From positions 73,501,345-73,565,344 of the forward strand of contig NC_087062.1 in the NCBI RefSeq assembly GCF_963678635.1: a DNA stretch of 64,000 bases, written 5' to 3'. Source of the stretch: Symsagittifera roscoffensis. Taxonomy: Eukaryota; Xenacoelomorpha; Acoela; Convolutidae. The notes beneath the pieces are model-generated. The model searched no databases, was not told the origin of the DNA, and was given only the letters and a program-made list of their open reading frames with translations. Position 1 is the first letter of the stretch. Each line of letters starts with the position of its first letter. Both the position numbers and the translations under genes were made by a program. Positions 23,602-35,874 of this stretch are shown piece by piece.

Positions 23602-25270
23602 CTAAGAGCTATATGGTATTTCTTTAACCTTGCCCGATGCTGTCGTATAAGTGTTTTCGGAAAACTTTGAAATATGTTCATTGAAAGGTCTGAATGACTG
23701 TTTGCCGGATCTCCTGTCAAGAATTTTACGAAATTCCTCTTCTTTGGACGGGTCCGAAAATAACAGATTATGAAGATTATTCTGCGATTTCGAATTTGTC
23801 AATTTCGGGATGTTGGATCTGCGTCTCAGTGTTCCCGATGTGAGATTGCTCCTGAGGGATGAAGCCAATATCTGGTTCCTGTCCGTCAGGGTCTTCAAGG
23901 CTTCTGCTCCCTGTTCTTGCGTCAATGCTTCCTTCAGTTTCATCCATTCACTAGCTGACTAGGCTAACTTTTCTAGAGCCTGGTAATAAGATGTCTCTGA
24001 GATTGAAGTAGTGGGATCTCTGACTTCTGGGCTACTGGAACTTTTATTTACAATCTTCACTCTAGATCTGCTGTCACAGTTCTCCCTTCTTTCTTCCGTG
24101 GTTAGCACGTCCCTTTCTAAGTTCCTGGAATCTAAATTTAATTTGGCTTTTAAGTTTTCGAACATTGACGACCATTCGGAATTAGGTTTTCTTCCGAACT
24201 GCAGCTCAAAGGGCGAAGAATTTGTAACGCCATTTTTTTAACTCTTATATCCTCAAAAATGGTTTTCAATGCGTCTTTTATAGTTTCGGAGTTTTTCTCC
24301 AGTTGCATCACTACTCATTTCTTTTTAATAGTCTGAATAGTCCTTTCAACTAGGCCACAATCTCGGTGGTCCCCTACTGGGCAGAAAACGTGTTTTATCC
24401 ACTTGGAGTCGCAAAAAGATTTGACTGCATTGTTTTTAAAACCTGAGTATTGGTCCGTTCTAATTGATTTTGGAATAGAGTGAATGGTGATATAGTCCTT
24501 TAGAAGTTTCAAGATCTTTTCGGCACCTGTTGTTCTAGTTAACATAGCTGAAGGGTAATTAGAATAGAGGTCGATAGCTACCAGAATGTAAATTTGACAC
24601 CCTGCTCCAACCGATAGTGGTCCCGCGTAATCTAGTTGAATTTATTGGTTAGATTCATTCAATAATAGAAGAGGCTTCGATGAGTTAAACTTGTTAATGG
24701 GTTTCAAGTTCTTACTGAATAAAGTAGATTTCTTGCACTTCTTGCACATTCTGACTATATCCCGGTTTCTTCTTGGCCACCAGATGTACTGCGCCGCGTC
24801 TACCATGGCTCCCTGGCCCGGGTGGGGTCTATGTAGTCTTGATAGTACTGCTTTTTGCAAACACGAAGGAAAAGCGATGCGGTCGTCAATAACGATGCAA
24901 CCGTCCACGATTGCTGCTACATTCCAAAACGACTTGATGTATGGGTATAATTTGAAAACCCCTCGTAGTCTTTACTGAGGATCGCTTGTTTCATAAGGCG
25001 GTAGGTTCGTCGACCAATTCTGACAGAACTTCCGCGTCGAGAATGCAGGTCAATCCTGGGAGCGAGTTTATATCGTCACCTACAAACTTTTTTGGTCTTG
25101 AAGAGTTTATCCTGTTTACTATGATCTTCTTTTTCTGGATGGTCGCAGCCTTTCCACTTTTCGATCTCAGAATTGCCAGGATTTGGGCGTATTTGAGTTT
25201 CAGTTGAATTCTCCTTTCCTTCTTCTATGTGGGTTTCTTTCTCCTTATTGCCCCTGCCCTTCTCATTCAT
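23602..25270 (-). pseudogene. Integrase and pol C-terminus, copy 1 (broken)
   Basis: The zinc-binding N-terminus lies at 24642-24908: RLHRPHPGQGAM then WWPRRNRDI and two CxxC cysteines. The core is partly readable at 24315-24545, with IRTD carrying the second catalytic Asp and GLVERTIQTIK the catalytic Glu. The first Asp block, expected near 24550-24640, is disrupted. Downstream frames at 23959-24165 and 23602-23943 are Ser/Arg/Lys/Glu-rich and look like a polar pol tail or an extra product. A frame at 25076-25270, Glu/Lys-rich, links from RNase H. Stops and shifts separate all pieces. The identical arrangement is at 30108-31776. Confidence 0.75.
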
Positions 25271-25810
25271 CTTGTTCTTGCGAAAAAGCCATCAGGTATG
25301 GGCGCTACTTCGTTGAGAAGGAGTTCGAAACTGTCATTTGTCTGAGATACTCTTGGTTCATTAGACCACTATCTGAAAAAAGGATGTATTGGTTAGAACT
25401 CGGTCGGATTGATTTGATTGGCTGATATTTGTTAGTACTCGACGGTGGCAGAGATTTGCGGAAAATGACAAGAGAGTTGGATGAGGATTCCGCTGAGTTA
25501 ATTCTAGCTTCTGATTGGTTGCGAGAAATGGCGGGAAAAACGCAAGCAAGTTCGCCTTCTAGTGGTTATGCATAAATTAGATTGGAGTGATTTGATGTGT
25601 TGAGGGAATGGGCATCCTCAGATATTTGCATATTTACATCTAATTTGGCGGAAAAGTGCGTACATGATCGTTCGCCCTCTACCGTTCGCGCATAAACTAA
25701 TTTGGAGAGATCTGATTGCTTGTTCGGTTCCGGCTGGAATTTGTCGCCCTCTTGTCTAAAGTTTACAAATTTTACAACGGTTTTGTTAAATGAACATTTG
25801 TTTCCTGAAT

Positions 25811-26420
25811 TTAGATTTTAGTGGGTGAACAAATCCTTGTCTGCTTGGTTTGGGTGATTAGTTGAAGGGTATGGGTGGATTTTTCCCGCGTTGGAAATTT
25901 CTGCCTTCCATAATTTTTTATGGTGTCACAAACTGAGAGAAGTTCAATGAATGACTTGACTACAAACTGTTCGTCAAAATTAGAAGGGTCAGGCGCTTCG
26001 AAAGTGGGATATTGAGATAGATAATCAACGATTACTAATTTTGACCCCGAAATTTGAGATATGTCAAAATTAAAGGGTAGGAGCCTATCGGCCCATCTGG
26101 TTAGTCTTGATTGGTAAAATTTGTTGCCACAATTATTTTTCAGAGCCGAGATTATTGCTTTATGATCGGTAAGCAGTTCAAATGTGTTGCCCAATAGGTA
26201 ACTCCTAAAGTGTTCACATGACCAAATTTTTGCTAATAATTCCAGTTCGTTGGTGCTATGTTTCTTTTCTTGAACATTAAGGAACCTAGATGCGAACGAT
26301 ATCGATACCCATGTGTCCTCAGTGATTTTCTGTTCTAGAGCCGCCTCTCACCCACTGTGGCTGGTGTCACACTTGATTCTTGATTTTCTCTTGGTGTCAT
26401 AGTGGTACATCGTGGTGATA
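25811..26420 (-). pseudogene. RNase H domain, copy 1
   Basis: The frame at 25811-26194 carries LLTDHKA, SRLTRWADRLLPF and the DYLSQYP end, which together are characteristic of Ty3/gypsy RNase H. The upstream part of the domain continues to about 26420 but is interrupted. The duplicate lies at 32317-32926. Confidence 0.8.
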
Positions 26421-26579
26421 TCCGATATTAGTTTCAATATAGCTTCGAAAGCATCTTGTTGGCTCTTGTACCAAATGAACTTCTCTTTGTTGGAAGATGT
26501 CAGAGATGGGCGGAATTGTTCCGTGTATAACTTTAGGTTAGGTAGAAATTGTTGAAGATGGTTAAGTACGCATATATAA

Positions 26580-27480
26580 AATCTTAATTGTTTAAGAGTT
26601 CTTGGGGGGTTTCAGCTCTAGAATGGCTTGGACCTTGGAGTGTTTTGGTCTGTAGCCTAGATGATTAATGTCGAAATCTGGCCAAAAGATCTTTTTTTTT
26701 CACAGAAAATTCTCATTTCGATAACTTCAATGCAAAACCCTCTTTGTACAAACTTTCGAATACGTTATTATCAGTTAGATTGTGGTCGGAAAGCGACCAT
26801 TTTGTAACAATTAAAATATCGTCTAGAAAACAAATGACTCCCGGGATATTACTAAGAGTATTGTCCGTTGCCTTTTCGAATTCTTTAAGTCCTTCTGAAA
26901 GCCCGTAAAAACCAGTTTCGAAGCAGGTAAGTTCTCGCAGCGTCTCCAGATACAATGTTAAAATTACAGTGGTTACTAGCCAAATCGCTTGATTGGATCT
27001 GACTAAAAACGTATTTAGGGTCCAAGGAAGTGAAAAATACTTCACCTGGGGAATTAGAATTGATTGTTTGGGCTGCTACGTAGAATTGTTCCAGAAGATT
27101 TGGCATTTTATATTGGTTTTTAAAAATGTGAGCATTCTTGGATTTTCCGTCCACCGCTGTTTTCACTTAGCTGTCCTTTTTTTCCGTAATAACCACCGGT
27201 GCTAGAAAAAAATCACCGGTACACTTCTTCAATTTGACTATGTGACCTTCTTTGATAAGGCGCTTGATTTACTCTCCAACTTTCTTTTGAATGTGAATCG
27301 GTACTCTCCGAATTTTTTCCTGATTTGAAATTAGAAGTTGTTTGAAAACTGTGCACGCGATGATTTTTTTATCTGCCAAACCTCGTAAAGATTTCTTTGA
27401 GCTTATCTGAGTAAAAAACTATACAGTGGGTGGATTTTTCCGTCATGTCGTTTTCTTCGACTTCAAGAATCTCCTGAGGA
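26580..27480 (-). pseudogene. Reverse transcriptase, copy 1 (broken)
   Basis: The palm is in 26713-27045: FYGLSEGLKEFEKA, then IPGVICFLDDILIVTK. The Leu-Asp-Asp codons lie at 26818-26826, and ALKLSK closes the block. The preceding block is at 26885-27166 in another frame (SLDPKYVFSQIQ, the first catalytic Asp region, and a PGEVFFTSLD segment). Frame changes between blocks mean no active enzyme is encoded. The duplicate is at 33086-33986. Confidence 0.8.
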
Positions 27481-27699
27481 CGGGATTATGTTGTTTTGAC
27501 CCCTATTGCAACTTGTAAATCTAGACCTAGTAGACATCTCTCCTGTTTTCTGTTAATAGAAACTTGGCTGATTTGACTTTCCAGGCTAAAGAGATATGTC
27601 TGTTACTAGAGTTCAAAATAATTCAATCGGTTTGTGATTATAATCTATATATCATATGTCTATAGGCAACAATAACTTAGGATACAGTTTTACTTTTTT

Positions 27700-28190
27700 T
27701 TCCTGTTCTTAGGAGGAGGTCCGCTGTATTTTAATTTACAAAAGAGGCTGCACTGCCCGTATCTACAGTGGCTTCGAAAAACAAATTGTTTACCCTCAAG
27801 GTAACTTGGAGAGGTTTTTGATTTTTCCGGAGGGTAAATTTATGACATTCAGTTTTTTATTGAGATTAACTTGGGGACTAGTATGATATGTGTCGAGGGG
27901 GATAAATGTTCCCTCTGAGAAATGATTGGATTAGGACGTTGGTGATTGGTAGTTGAAATTTTTAGGACACCAAACTCTGATTCACTGTCCGACGTTGTAA
28001 AGTTTACATCTTCTTCTACTGTAGAACTAGACTCGTTATCTACATTAATTACATTTTTGGTAGAGTTACATAAAACGTCCCTTTTTGTAGCATTATTGCA
28101 GATAACGCCCCTAGCTGGGCATGATGATTTATGATTGGGAGAATAATCCTTGCCAAAAATAACATGCTTTCTGAGTATTGGTTGATTCAA
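27700..28190 (-). pseudogene. Gag zinc-knuckle end and protease, copy 1
   Basis: The frame at 27849-28190 begins near the Gag Cys/His region (KDYSPNHKSSCPARGVICNN, with some zinc ligands lost) and runs into an acidic Ser-rich linker. The protease active site Asp-Thr-Gly is at 27756-27764 within EATVDTGSAASF, followed shortly by a stop. The duplicate is at 34206-34696. Confidence 0.7.
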
Positions 28191-28772
28191 TTGGTTTTTT
28201 CGAATGTAAAATTCTGATTTTTTGCACGGTTTATTCTGTTTAGTATGTTCTTTTTCTGAACTGATAGTGTAGGTTCCTGTTTGACCCTGAATGGGTTATT
28301 TGAATTCGCATTTGAGTAGTTCGAATTAGAATTGTTTTCTAGTTGTTTCTGAAGTGTTACAAGGAACTAAGCGTTTCCTCTGCAGAGTTTCTCCAGCGGA
28401 TATAAAAATCTCTCTGGAAATCTTTGAATTTCAATTTCGCAAAAAAGATGTCTCGAACTAACTCTTTCTCGATTGCTACTGACCATCCGCATAAAACTGC
28501 TTGGCCTGAGAATCTTAAAAATCTTGATTCTAGTTTTTCCCTGTCGGCTTGGTTGGCGTTATTCAATTTGAGGAAGTATGTTTCGCTGTTTTTTGATAAA
28601 TCGTTTGCGATATGTTAACTGTTTTTCCTCTATATAGATTTGTCCGTAACCCATACACTTGCATCTCAGTATCTGATCAAATTTTGCGTACTTTTTGTTT
28701 CGAAAATCGGAATTATGAAACAATACGGGCCAATTGTTCAAAGCAGACAAACTTTCATTTTTTACATAACCA

Positions 28773-29026
28773 TGTGATATGTCAAACTATCTGCTAATAA
28801 CTAATGAACAAAACATATCATAAAAGGTTTAATTAGAAATTGGTTACAGCTTGATTAGTTGCATAAAATAACATGACAGAAATGTAATCTTTCAACAGTA
28901 TCAAGATAGTGTTTAGATACTTCATGAGTGGTGAGTGGCGGGAGGCGTGTCCCGACCTTGACCTTTAGTATCTCATTAACATACCTTTAATGGTCGGCTC
29001 AGTATGACCTTGACTGCCGTACCACA
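28773..29026 (-). repeat. 3' LTR of the second element
   Basis: 254 bp with TG...CA ends on the minus strand, next to the polypurine tract at 29027-29039. Copy of 22267-22520. Confidence 0.85.
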
Positions 29027-29039
29027 TTTCCCCCCTTTT
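29027..29039 (-). promoter_or_regulatory. Polypurine tract, copy 2
   Basis: Minus strand AAAAGGGGGGAAA abutting the 3' LTR. Confidence 0.8.
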
Positions 29040-32000
29040 ACAAATTTGGAAAGACTTGATATGACAAATTAAAAATTTCAGTTTCAGTTTTCAGTTTTCA
29101 GAAACTATGACATGAGTTTCAATTTTCAGTTCTTATTTTTCAAAAAGTTGCTCGTCTACTCCTTTTTAGCAGACCTCTTGAAGACCCTCATGATTCTTTT
29201 TGGGGTTGGTGGAGAAGATGAAAATCCCCCCCCCCGAGATGCTTACTACATTAGGTGGCGTTTTAGGATGGACAACTTGGTCCGGAGTGACTTCTTCCAC
29301 CGCATGTCTGACCGGGCTTCCAAAAGACTCAGTTTGTTTCTTCGATCTTCCGGATAATCTCGAGGAATTGGAGGTTTAGTCATCCTGTAAGTCGTTCGTA
29401 TCTGGTCAAGAGGTCTTTTTCTGCTTCCTCTGTTTGGAAACCTACATTTTGCTTTCTTGTGATGGCTGTTAGCCAATTTGCGGGCTCTGGTCATCTCCTT
29501 CCGATGAAATCGGGATCCATTCCTGAGCATTTGGAAGAGTCTGTTTCACTTTTGAGGTCGTGGGTGCCTCTGTTGGAGATTTCGGCGTCTGGCTTTGGTT
29601 GTGTGGGAAGGTTGCCTTTCCCTTTCTTTTTGGGCTGTGTTGTGCTAGTTCGCTTTTCTTTTATGATTCAGGTTGAGTTACGGTTATTGGGTGATTTTCT
29701 GCCGTACAGTTTTGCGCTTCAGTCCCAGTCCGGGCTGGTGGTCGCATCTGAGGTGTGGCGGGAGATGACAATGCGATTCTGTCGTCCTCACCCCTCCCGA
29801 ACTTGAGGATGACAGAATTAGGTCCACGACTGGGTTGATCGGTTTTAGCCCTGCTCCTGAAGAGGTGGGTTGCTCTGCGGTGTATCTTTCTTCGGACAAT
29901 TTTGGGTCAATTTTCCTTAGACGGGCTGACAGTTTTGAGGGGGTGTTATGAGAGTCGTCTTTGCGGTCAATTTTTTCGCCTTAGGTGTTGGTGGGGCTAG
30001 ATCGTCCTCTGAGGTTGTTATGCTGTCCTGTACTCTGGTTCTCGTGGTCCTTTTCTGCACGGCTTGTTTTGAGGAGCTTTGTTTGCCTGAAAAAACTACT
30101 TCTCAACCTAAGAGCTATATGGTATTTCTTTAACCTTGCCCGATGCTGTCGTATAAGTGTTTTCGGAAAACTTTGAAATATGTTCATTGAAAGGTCTGAA
30201 TGACTGTTTGCCGGATCTCCTGTCAAGAATTTTACGAAATTCCTCTTCTTTGGACGGGTCCGAAAATAACAGATTATGAAGATTATTCTGCGATTTCGAA
30301 TTTGTCAATTTCGGGATGTTGGATCTGCGTCTCAGTGTTCCCGATGTGAGATTGCTCCTGAGGGATGAAGCCAATATCTGGTTCCTGTCCGTCAGGGTCT
30401 TCAAGGCTTCTGCTCCCTGTTCTTGCGTCAATGCTTCCTTCAGTTTCATCCATTCACTAGCTGACTAGGCTAACTTTTCTAGAGCCTGGTAATAAGATGT
30501 CTCTGAGATTGAAGTAGTGGGATCTCTGACTTCTGGGCTACTGGAACTTTTATTTACAATCTTCACTCTAGATCTGCTGTCACAGTTCTCCCTTCTTTCT
30601 TCCGTGGTTAGCACGTCCCTTTCTAAGTTCCTGGAATCTAAATTTAATTTGGCTTTTAAGTTTTCGAACATTGACGACCATTCGGAATTAGGTTTTCTTC
30701 CGAACTGCAGCTCAAAGGGCGAAGAATTTGTGACGCCATTTTTTTAACTCTTATATCCTCAAAAATGGTTTTCAATGCGTCTTTTATAGTTTCGGAGTTT
30801 TTCTCCAGTTGCATCACTACTCATTTCTTTTTAATAGTCTGAATAGTCCTTTCAACTAGGCCACAATCTCGGTGGTCCCCTACTGGGCAGAAAACGTGTT
30901 TTATCCACTTGGAGTCGCAAAAAGATTTGACTGCATTGTTTTTAAAACCTGAGTATTGGTCCGTTCTAATTGATTTTGGAATAGAGTGAATGGTGATATA
31001 GTCCTTTAGAAGTTTCAAGATCTTTTCGGCACCTGTTGTTCTAGTTAACATAGCTGAAGGGTAATTAGAATAGAGGTCGATAGCTACCAGAATGTAAATT
31101 TGACACCCTGCTCCAACCGATAGTGGTCCCGCGTAATCTAGTTGAATTTATTGGTTAGATTCATTCAATAATAGAAGAGGCTTCGATGAGTTAAACTTGT
31201 TAATGGGTTTCAAGTTCTTACTGAATAAAGTAGATTTCTTGCACTTCTTGCACATTCTGACTATATCCCGGTTTCTTCTTGGCCACCAGATGTACTGCGC
31301 CGCGTCTACCATGGCTCCCTGGCCCGGGTGGGGTCTATGTAGTCTTGATAGTACTGCTTTTTGCAAACACGAAGGAAAAGCGATGCGGTCGTCAATAACG
31401 ATGCAACCGTCCACGATTGCTGCTACATTCCAAAACGACTTGATGTATGGGTATAATTTGAAAACCCCTCGTAGTCTTTACTGAGGATCGCTTGTTTCAT
31501 AAGGCGGTAGGTTCGTCGACCAATTCTGACAGAACTTCCGCGTCGAGAATGCAGGTCAATCCTGGGAGCGAGTTTATATCGTCACCTACAAACTTTTTTG
31601 GTCTTGAAGAGTTTATCCTGTTTACTATGATCTTCTTTTTCTGGATGGTCGCAGCCTTTCCACTTTTCGATCTCAGAATTGCCAGGATTTGGGCGTATTT
31701 GAGTTTCAGTTGAATTCTCCTTTCCTTCTTCTATGTGGGTTTCTTTCTCCTTATTGCCCCTGCCCTTCTCATTCATCTTGTTCTTGCGAAAAAGCCATCA
31801 GGTATGGGCGCTACTTCGTTGAGAAGGAGTTCGAAACTGTCATTTGTCTGAGATACTCTTGGTTCATTAGACCACTATCTGAAAAAAGGATGTATTGGTT
31901 AGAACTCGGTCGGATTGATTTGATTGGCTGATATTTGTTAGTACTCGACGGTGGCAGAGATTTGCGGAAAATGACAAGAGAGTTGGATGAGGATTCCGCT

Positions 32001-34205
32001 GAGTTAATTCTAGCTTCTGATTGGTTGCGAGAAATGGCGGGAAAAACGCAAGCAAGTTCGCCTTCTAGTGGTTATGCATAAATTAGATTGGAGTGATTTG
32101 ATGTGTTGAGGGAATGGGCATCCTCAGATATTTGCATATTTACATCTAATTTGGCGGAAAAGTGCGTACATGATCGTTCGCCCTCTACCGTTCGCGCATA
32201 AACTAATTTGGAGAGATCTGATTGCTTGTTCGGTTCCGGCTGGAATTTGTCGCCCTCTTGTCTAAAGTTTACAAATTTTACAACGGTTTTGTTAAATGAA
32301 CATTTGTTTCCTGAATTTAGATTTTAGTGGGTGAACAAATCCTTGTCTGCTTGGTTTGGGTGATTAGTTGAAGGGTATGGGTGGATTTTTCCCGCGTTGG
32401 AAATTTCTGCCTTCCATAATTTTTTATGGTGTCACAAACTGAGAGAAGTTCAATGAATGACTTGACTACAAACTGTTCGTCAAAATTAGAAGGGTCAGGC
32501 GCTTCGAAAGTGGGATATTGAGATAGATAATCAACGATTACTAATTTTGACCCCGAAATTTGAGATATGTCAAAATTAAAGGGTAGGAGCCTATCGGCCC
32601 ATCTGGTTAGTCTTGATTGGTAAAATTTGTTGCCACAATTATTTTTCAGAGCCGAGATTATTGCTTTATGATCGGTAAGCAGTTCAAATGTGTTGCCCAA
32701 TAGGTAACTCCTAAAGTGTTCACATGACCAAATTTTTGCTAATAATTCCAGTTCGTTGGTGCTATGTTTCTTTTCTTGAACATTAAGGAACCTAGATGCG
32801 AACGATATCGATACCCATGTGTCCTCAGTGATTTTCTGTTCTAGAGCCGCCTCTCACCCACTGTGGCTGGTGTCACACTTGATTCTTGATTTTCTCTTGG
32901 TGTCATAGTGGTACATCGTGGTGATATCCGATATTAGTTTCAATATAGCTTCGAAAGCATCTTGTTGGCTCTTGTACCAAATGAACTTCTCTTTGTTGGA
33001 AGATGTCAGAGATGGGCGGAATTGTTCCGTGTATAACTTTAGGTTAGGTAGAAATTGTTGAAGATGGTTAAGTACGCATATATAAAATCTTAATTGTTTA
33101 AGAGTTCTTGGGGGGTTTCAGCTCTAGAATGGCTTGGACCTTGGAGTGTTTTGGTCTGTAGCCTAGATGATTAATGTCGAAATCTGGCCAAAAGATCTTT
33201 TTTTTTCACAGAAAATTCTCATTTCGATAACTTCAATGCAAAACCCTCTTTGTACAAACTTTCGAATACGTTATTATCAGTTAGATTGTGGTCGGAAAGC
33301 GACCATTTTGTAACAATTAAAATATCGTCTAGAAAACAAATGACTCCCGGGATATTACTAAGAGTATTGTCCGTTGCCTTTTCGAATTCTTTAAGTCCTT
33401 CTGAAAGCCCGTAAAAACCAGTTTCGAAGCAGGTAAGTTCTCGCAGCGTCTCCAGATACAATGTTAAAATTACAGTGGTTACTAGCCAAATCGCTTGATT
33501 GGATCTGACTAAAAACGTATTTAGGGTCCAAGGAAGTGAAAAATACTTCACCTGGGGAATTAGAATTGATTGTTTGGGCTGCTACGTAGAATTGTTCCAG
33601 AAGATTTGGCATTTTATATTGGTTTTTAAAAATGTGAGCATTCTTGGATTTTCCGTCCACCGCTGTTTTCACTTAGCTGTCCTTTTTTTCCGTAATAACC
33701 ACCGGTGCTAGAAAAAAATCACCGGTACACTTCTTCAATTTGACTATGTGACCTTCTTTGATAAGGCGCTTGATTTACTCTCCAACTTTCTTTTGAATGT
33801 GAATCGGTACTCTCCGAATTTTTTCCTGATTTGAAATTAGAAGTTGTTTGAAAACTGTGCACGCGATGATTTTTTTATCTGCCAAACCTCGTAAAGATTT
33901 CTTTGAGCTTATCTGAGTAAAAAACTATACAGTGGGTGGATTTTTCCGTCATGTCGTTTTCTTCGACTTCAAGAATCTCCTGAGGACGGGATTATGTTGT
34001 TTTGACCCCTATTGCAACTTGTAAATCTAGACCTAGTAGACATCTCTCCTGTTTTCTGTTAATAGAAACTTGGCTGATTTGACTTTCCAGGCTAAAGAGA
34101 TATGTCTGTTACTAGAGTTCAAAATAATTCAATCGGTTTGTGATTATAATCTATATATCATATGTCTATAGGCAACAATAACTTAGGATACAGTTTTACT
34201 TTTTT

Positions 34206-35600
34206 TTCCTGTTCTTAGGAGGAGGTCCGCTGTATTTTAATTTACAAAAGAGGCTGCACTGCCCGTATCTACAGTGGCTTCGAAAAACAAATTGTTTACC
34301 CTCAAGGTAACTTGGAGAGGTTTTTGATTTTTCCGGAGGGTAAATTTATGACATTCAGTTTTTTATTGAGATTAACTTGGGGACTAGTATGATATGTGTC
34401 GAGGGGGATAAATGTTCCCTCTGAGAAATGATTGGATTAGGACGTTGGTGATTGGTAGTTGAAATTTTTAGGACACCAAACTCTGATTCACTGTCCGACG
34501 TTGTAAAGTTTACATCTTCTTCTACTGTAGAACTAGACTCGTTATCTACATTAATTACATTTTTGGTAGAGTTACATAAAACGTCCCTTTTTGTAGCATT
34601 ATTGCAGATAACGCCCCTAGCTGGGCATGATGATTTATGATTGGGAGAATAATCCTTGCCAAAAATAACATGCTTTCTGAGTATTGGTTGATTCAATTGG
34701 TTTTTTCGAATGTAAAATTCTGATTTTTTGCACGGTTTATTCTGTTTAGTATGTTCTTTTTCTGAACTGATAGTGTAGGTTCCTGTTTGACCCTGAATGG
34801 GTTATTTGAATTCGCATTTGAGTAGTTCGAATTAGAATTGTTTTCTAGTTGTTTCTGAAGTGTTACAAGGAACTAAGCGTTTCCTCTGCAGAGTTTCTCC
34901 AGCGGATATAAAAATCTCTCTGGAAATCTTTGAATTTCAATTTCGCAAAAAAGATGTCTCGAACTAACTCTTTCTCGATTGCTACTGACCATCCGCATAA
35001 AACTGCTTGGCCTGAGAATCTTAAAAATCTTGATTCTAGTTTTTCCCTGTCGGCTTGGTTGGCGTTGTAGAGGTTCATGCGTTCGACTATAAAGTTCTTC
35101 TCCTTTTTGAATAGGCTTTCACATTGGGCGAAAAACTCCTGGAAAGTGACATCAGACAGGATGGTAAGGGGGAACTTTTTGGATAAAACGTTTCTTCCCT
35201 TTGGTTCCTAGGGCAAAAAATAATCGTGATTTGACTCGTTGGTCCGCTTCGTGATACAATATGTTCTGTCCTAACTTGGACCTTTCTTCCGCATTTCGAT
35301 ATTTATTTCGTTCACTTTCTTGATTTCCGCTCGGACTGTTGCTACCCTGTTATTTCTTTTGGTTTCATTTTCTGAATCTGGAATCCTTTCCGGTCTAGGA
35401 GGAGGGTCGTCAAATACCTCCGCGGGATCGACTAGGAGGTCTTTAGGATCACAATGTTCTCTAAAATTAATCGCTAAAAAGAATTGGCCAATCCAGATTT
35501 CCCATGTAAAATATGGGTCTGGGGATGGCTTGGGCCGAAATACAAGAACCCCTAAAAGTTCAGTCCGTCCCTCATGGGTCGAAACTGCTGGCTGCGCCAT
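34206..35600 (-). pseudogene. gag: gag and protease start of the second element
   Basis: The first methionine codon uses the last base of the 5' LTR and the first two bases of the primer-binding site (35600-35598). It opens MAQPAVSTHEG and stays open to 35271, giving about 110 residues with a WEIWIGQFFLAI block and an acidic Pro-rich stretch. Another ATG lies in frame upstream inside the LTR (35612). Further gag sequence appears at 34863-35078 (LRFSGQAVLCGWS and FQRDFYIRW, capsid-like). The Cys/His knuckle remnant and acidic linker are at 34355-34696, and the protease Asp-Thr-Gly is at 34262-34270. The part right of 35064 is present only once. Frames are interrupted between blocks. Confidence 0.7.
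35582..35599 (-). promoter_or_regulatory. Primer-binding site of the second element
   Basis: Minus strand TGGCGCAGCCAGCAGTTT follows the 5' LTR with no gap. TGGCGCAG is a common start of primer sites in gypsy-type elements. The site overlaps the gag initiation codon. Confidence 0.7.
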
Positions 35601-35855
35601 GTGAAATGTCAAACTATCTACTAATAACTATTGAATAAAACCTATCATAAAAGTTTGAATTAGAAATTGGTTACTGCTTGATTAGTTGCATAAAAAATAA
35701 CATGACAGAACTGTACTCTTTCAACAGTATCAAGAGAGTGTTTAGATACTTCATGAGTGGTGGTTGACGGGAGACCTGTCCCGACTTTGACCTTTAGTAT
35801 CTCATTAACATCCATCTAATGGTCGGCTCAATATGACCTTGACTGCAGTACCACA
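35600..35855 (-). repeat. 5' LTR of the second element
   Basis: 256 bp, about 90% like the two left LTRs. On the minus strand it starts TGTGGTACTGCAG and ends CATTTCACA. Confidence 0.85.
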
Positions 35856-35874
35856 AATCAAGACAAACTTTTTC

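Larger units (their letters stand above)
22053..28558 (-). mobile_element. Duplicated 6,506-bp segment, copy 1 (flank, 3' LTR, most of a Ty3-type element)
   Basis: This segment and 28559-35064 are the same sequence at an offset of exactly 6,506; I noticed only isolated differences (for example about 24231 against 30737). It runs from 214 bp outside the element, through the 3' LTR and all of pol, to a point inside gag. The left breakpoint lies in flank and the right one inside gag, so it arose by segmental tandem duplication rather than by a new insertion. Every coding break in one copy is present in the other, so decay came first. An assembly artefact is possible. Confidence 0.85.
28559..35064 (-). 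mobile_element. Duplicated 6,506-bp segment, copy 2
   Basis: Same content as 22053-28558 in the same order, shifted by 6,506. This copy is continuous with the rest of the element to its right, so the original insertion is 28773-35855. Integrase lies at 30108-31776, RNase H at 32317-32926, RT at 33086-33986 (catalytic Leu-Asp-Asp at 33324-33332) and protease Asp-Thr-Gly at 34262-34270. All carry the same breaks as copy 1. Confidence 0.85.
28773..35855 (-). mobile_element. Second Ty3/gypsy-type LTR element, complete span, decayed
   Basis: Read on the minus strand: 5' LTR 35600-35855, primer-binding site 35582-35599, gag from 35600, protease, RT, RNase H, integrase, polypurine tract 29027-29039, 3' LTR 28773-29026. 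The span is 7.1 kb, a normal size. The LTRs differ at about 24 of 254 positions, so this insertion is much older than the element at 2335-19964, and the two are unrelated in LTR and protein sequence. If the left boundary before duplication was 22267, the flanks aacca (22262-22266) and aatca (35856-35860) are a possible decayed 5-bp target duplication. Confidence 0.85.

Noticed and set aside
22953-23627. Plus-strand frames of 115 and 61 codons, repeated at +6,506
   Set aside because: They are antisense to the C-terminal pol region of the minus-strand LTR element. The exact repetition is due to the tandem duplication, not conservation.
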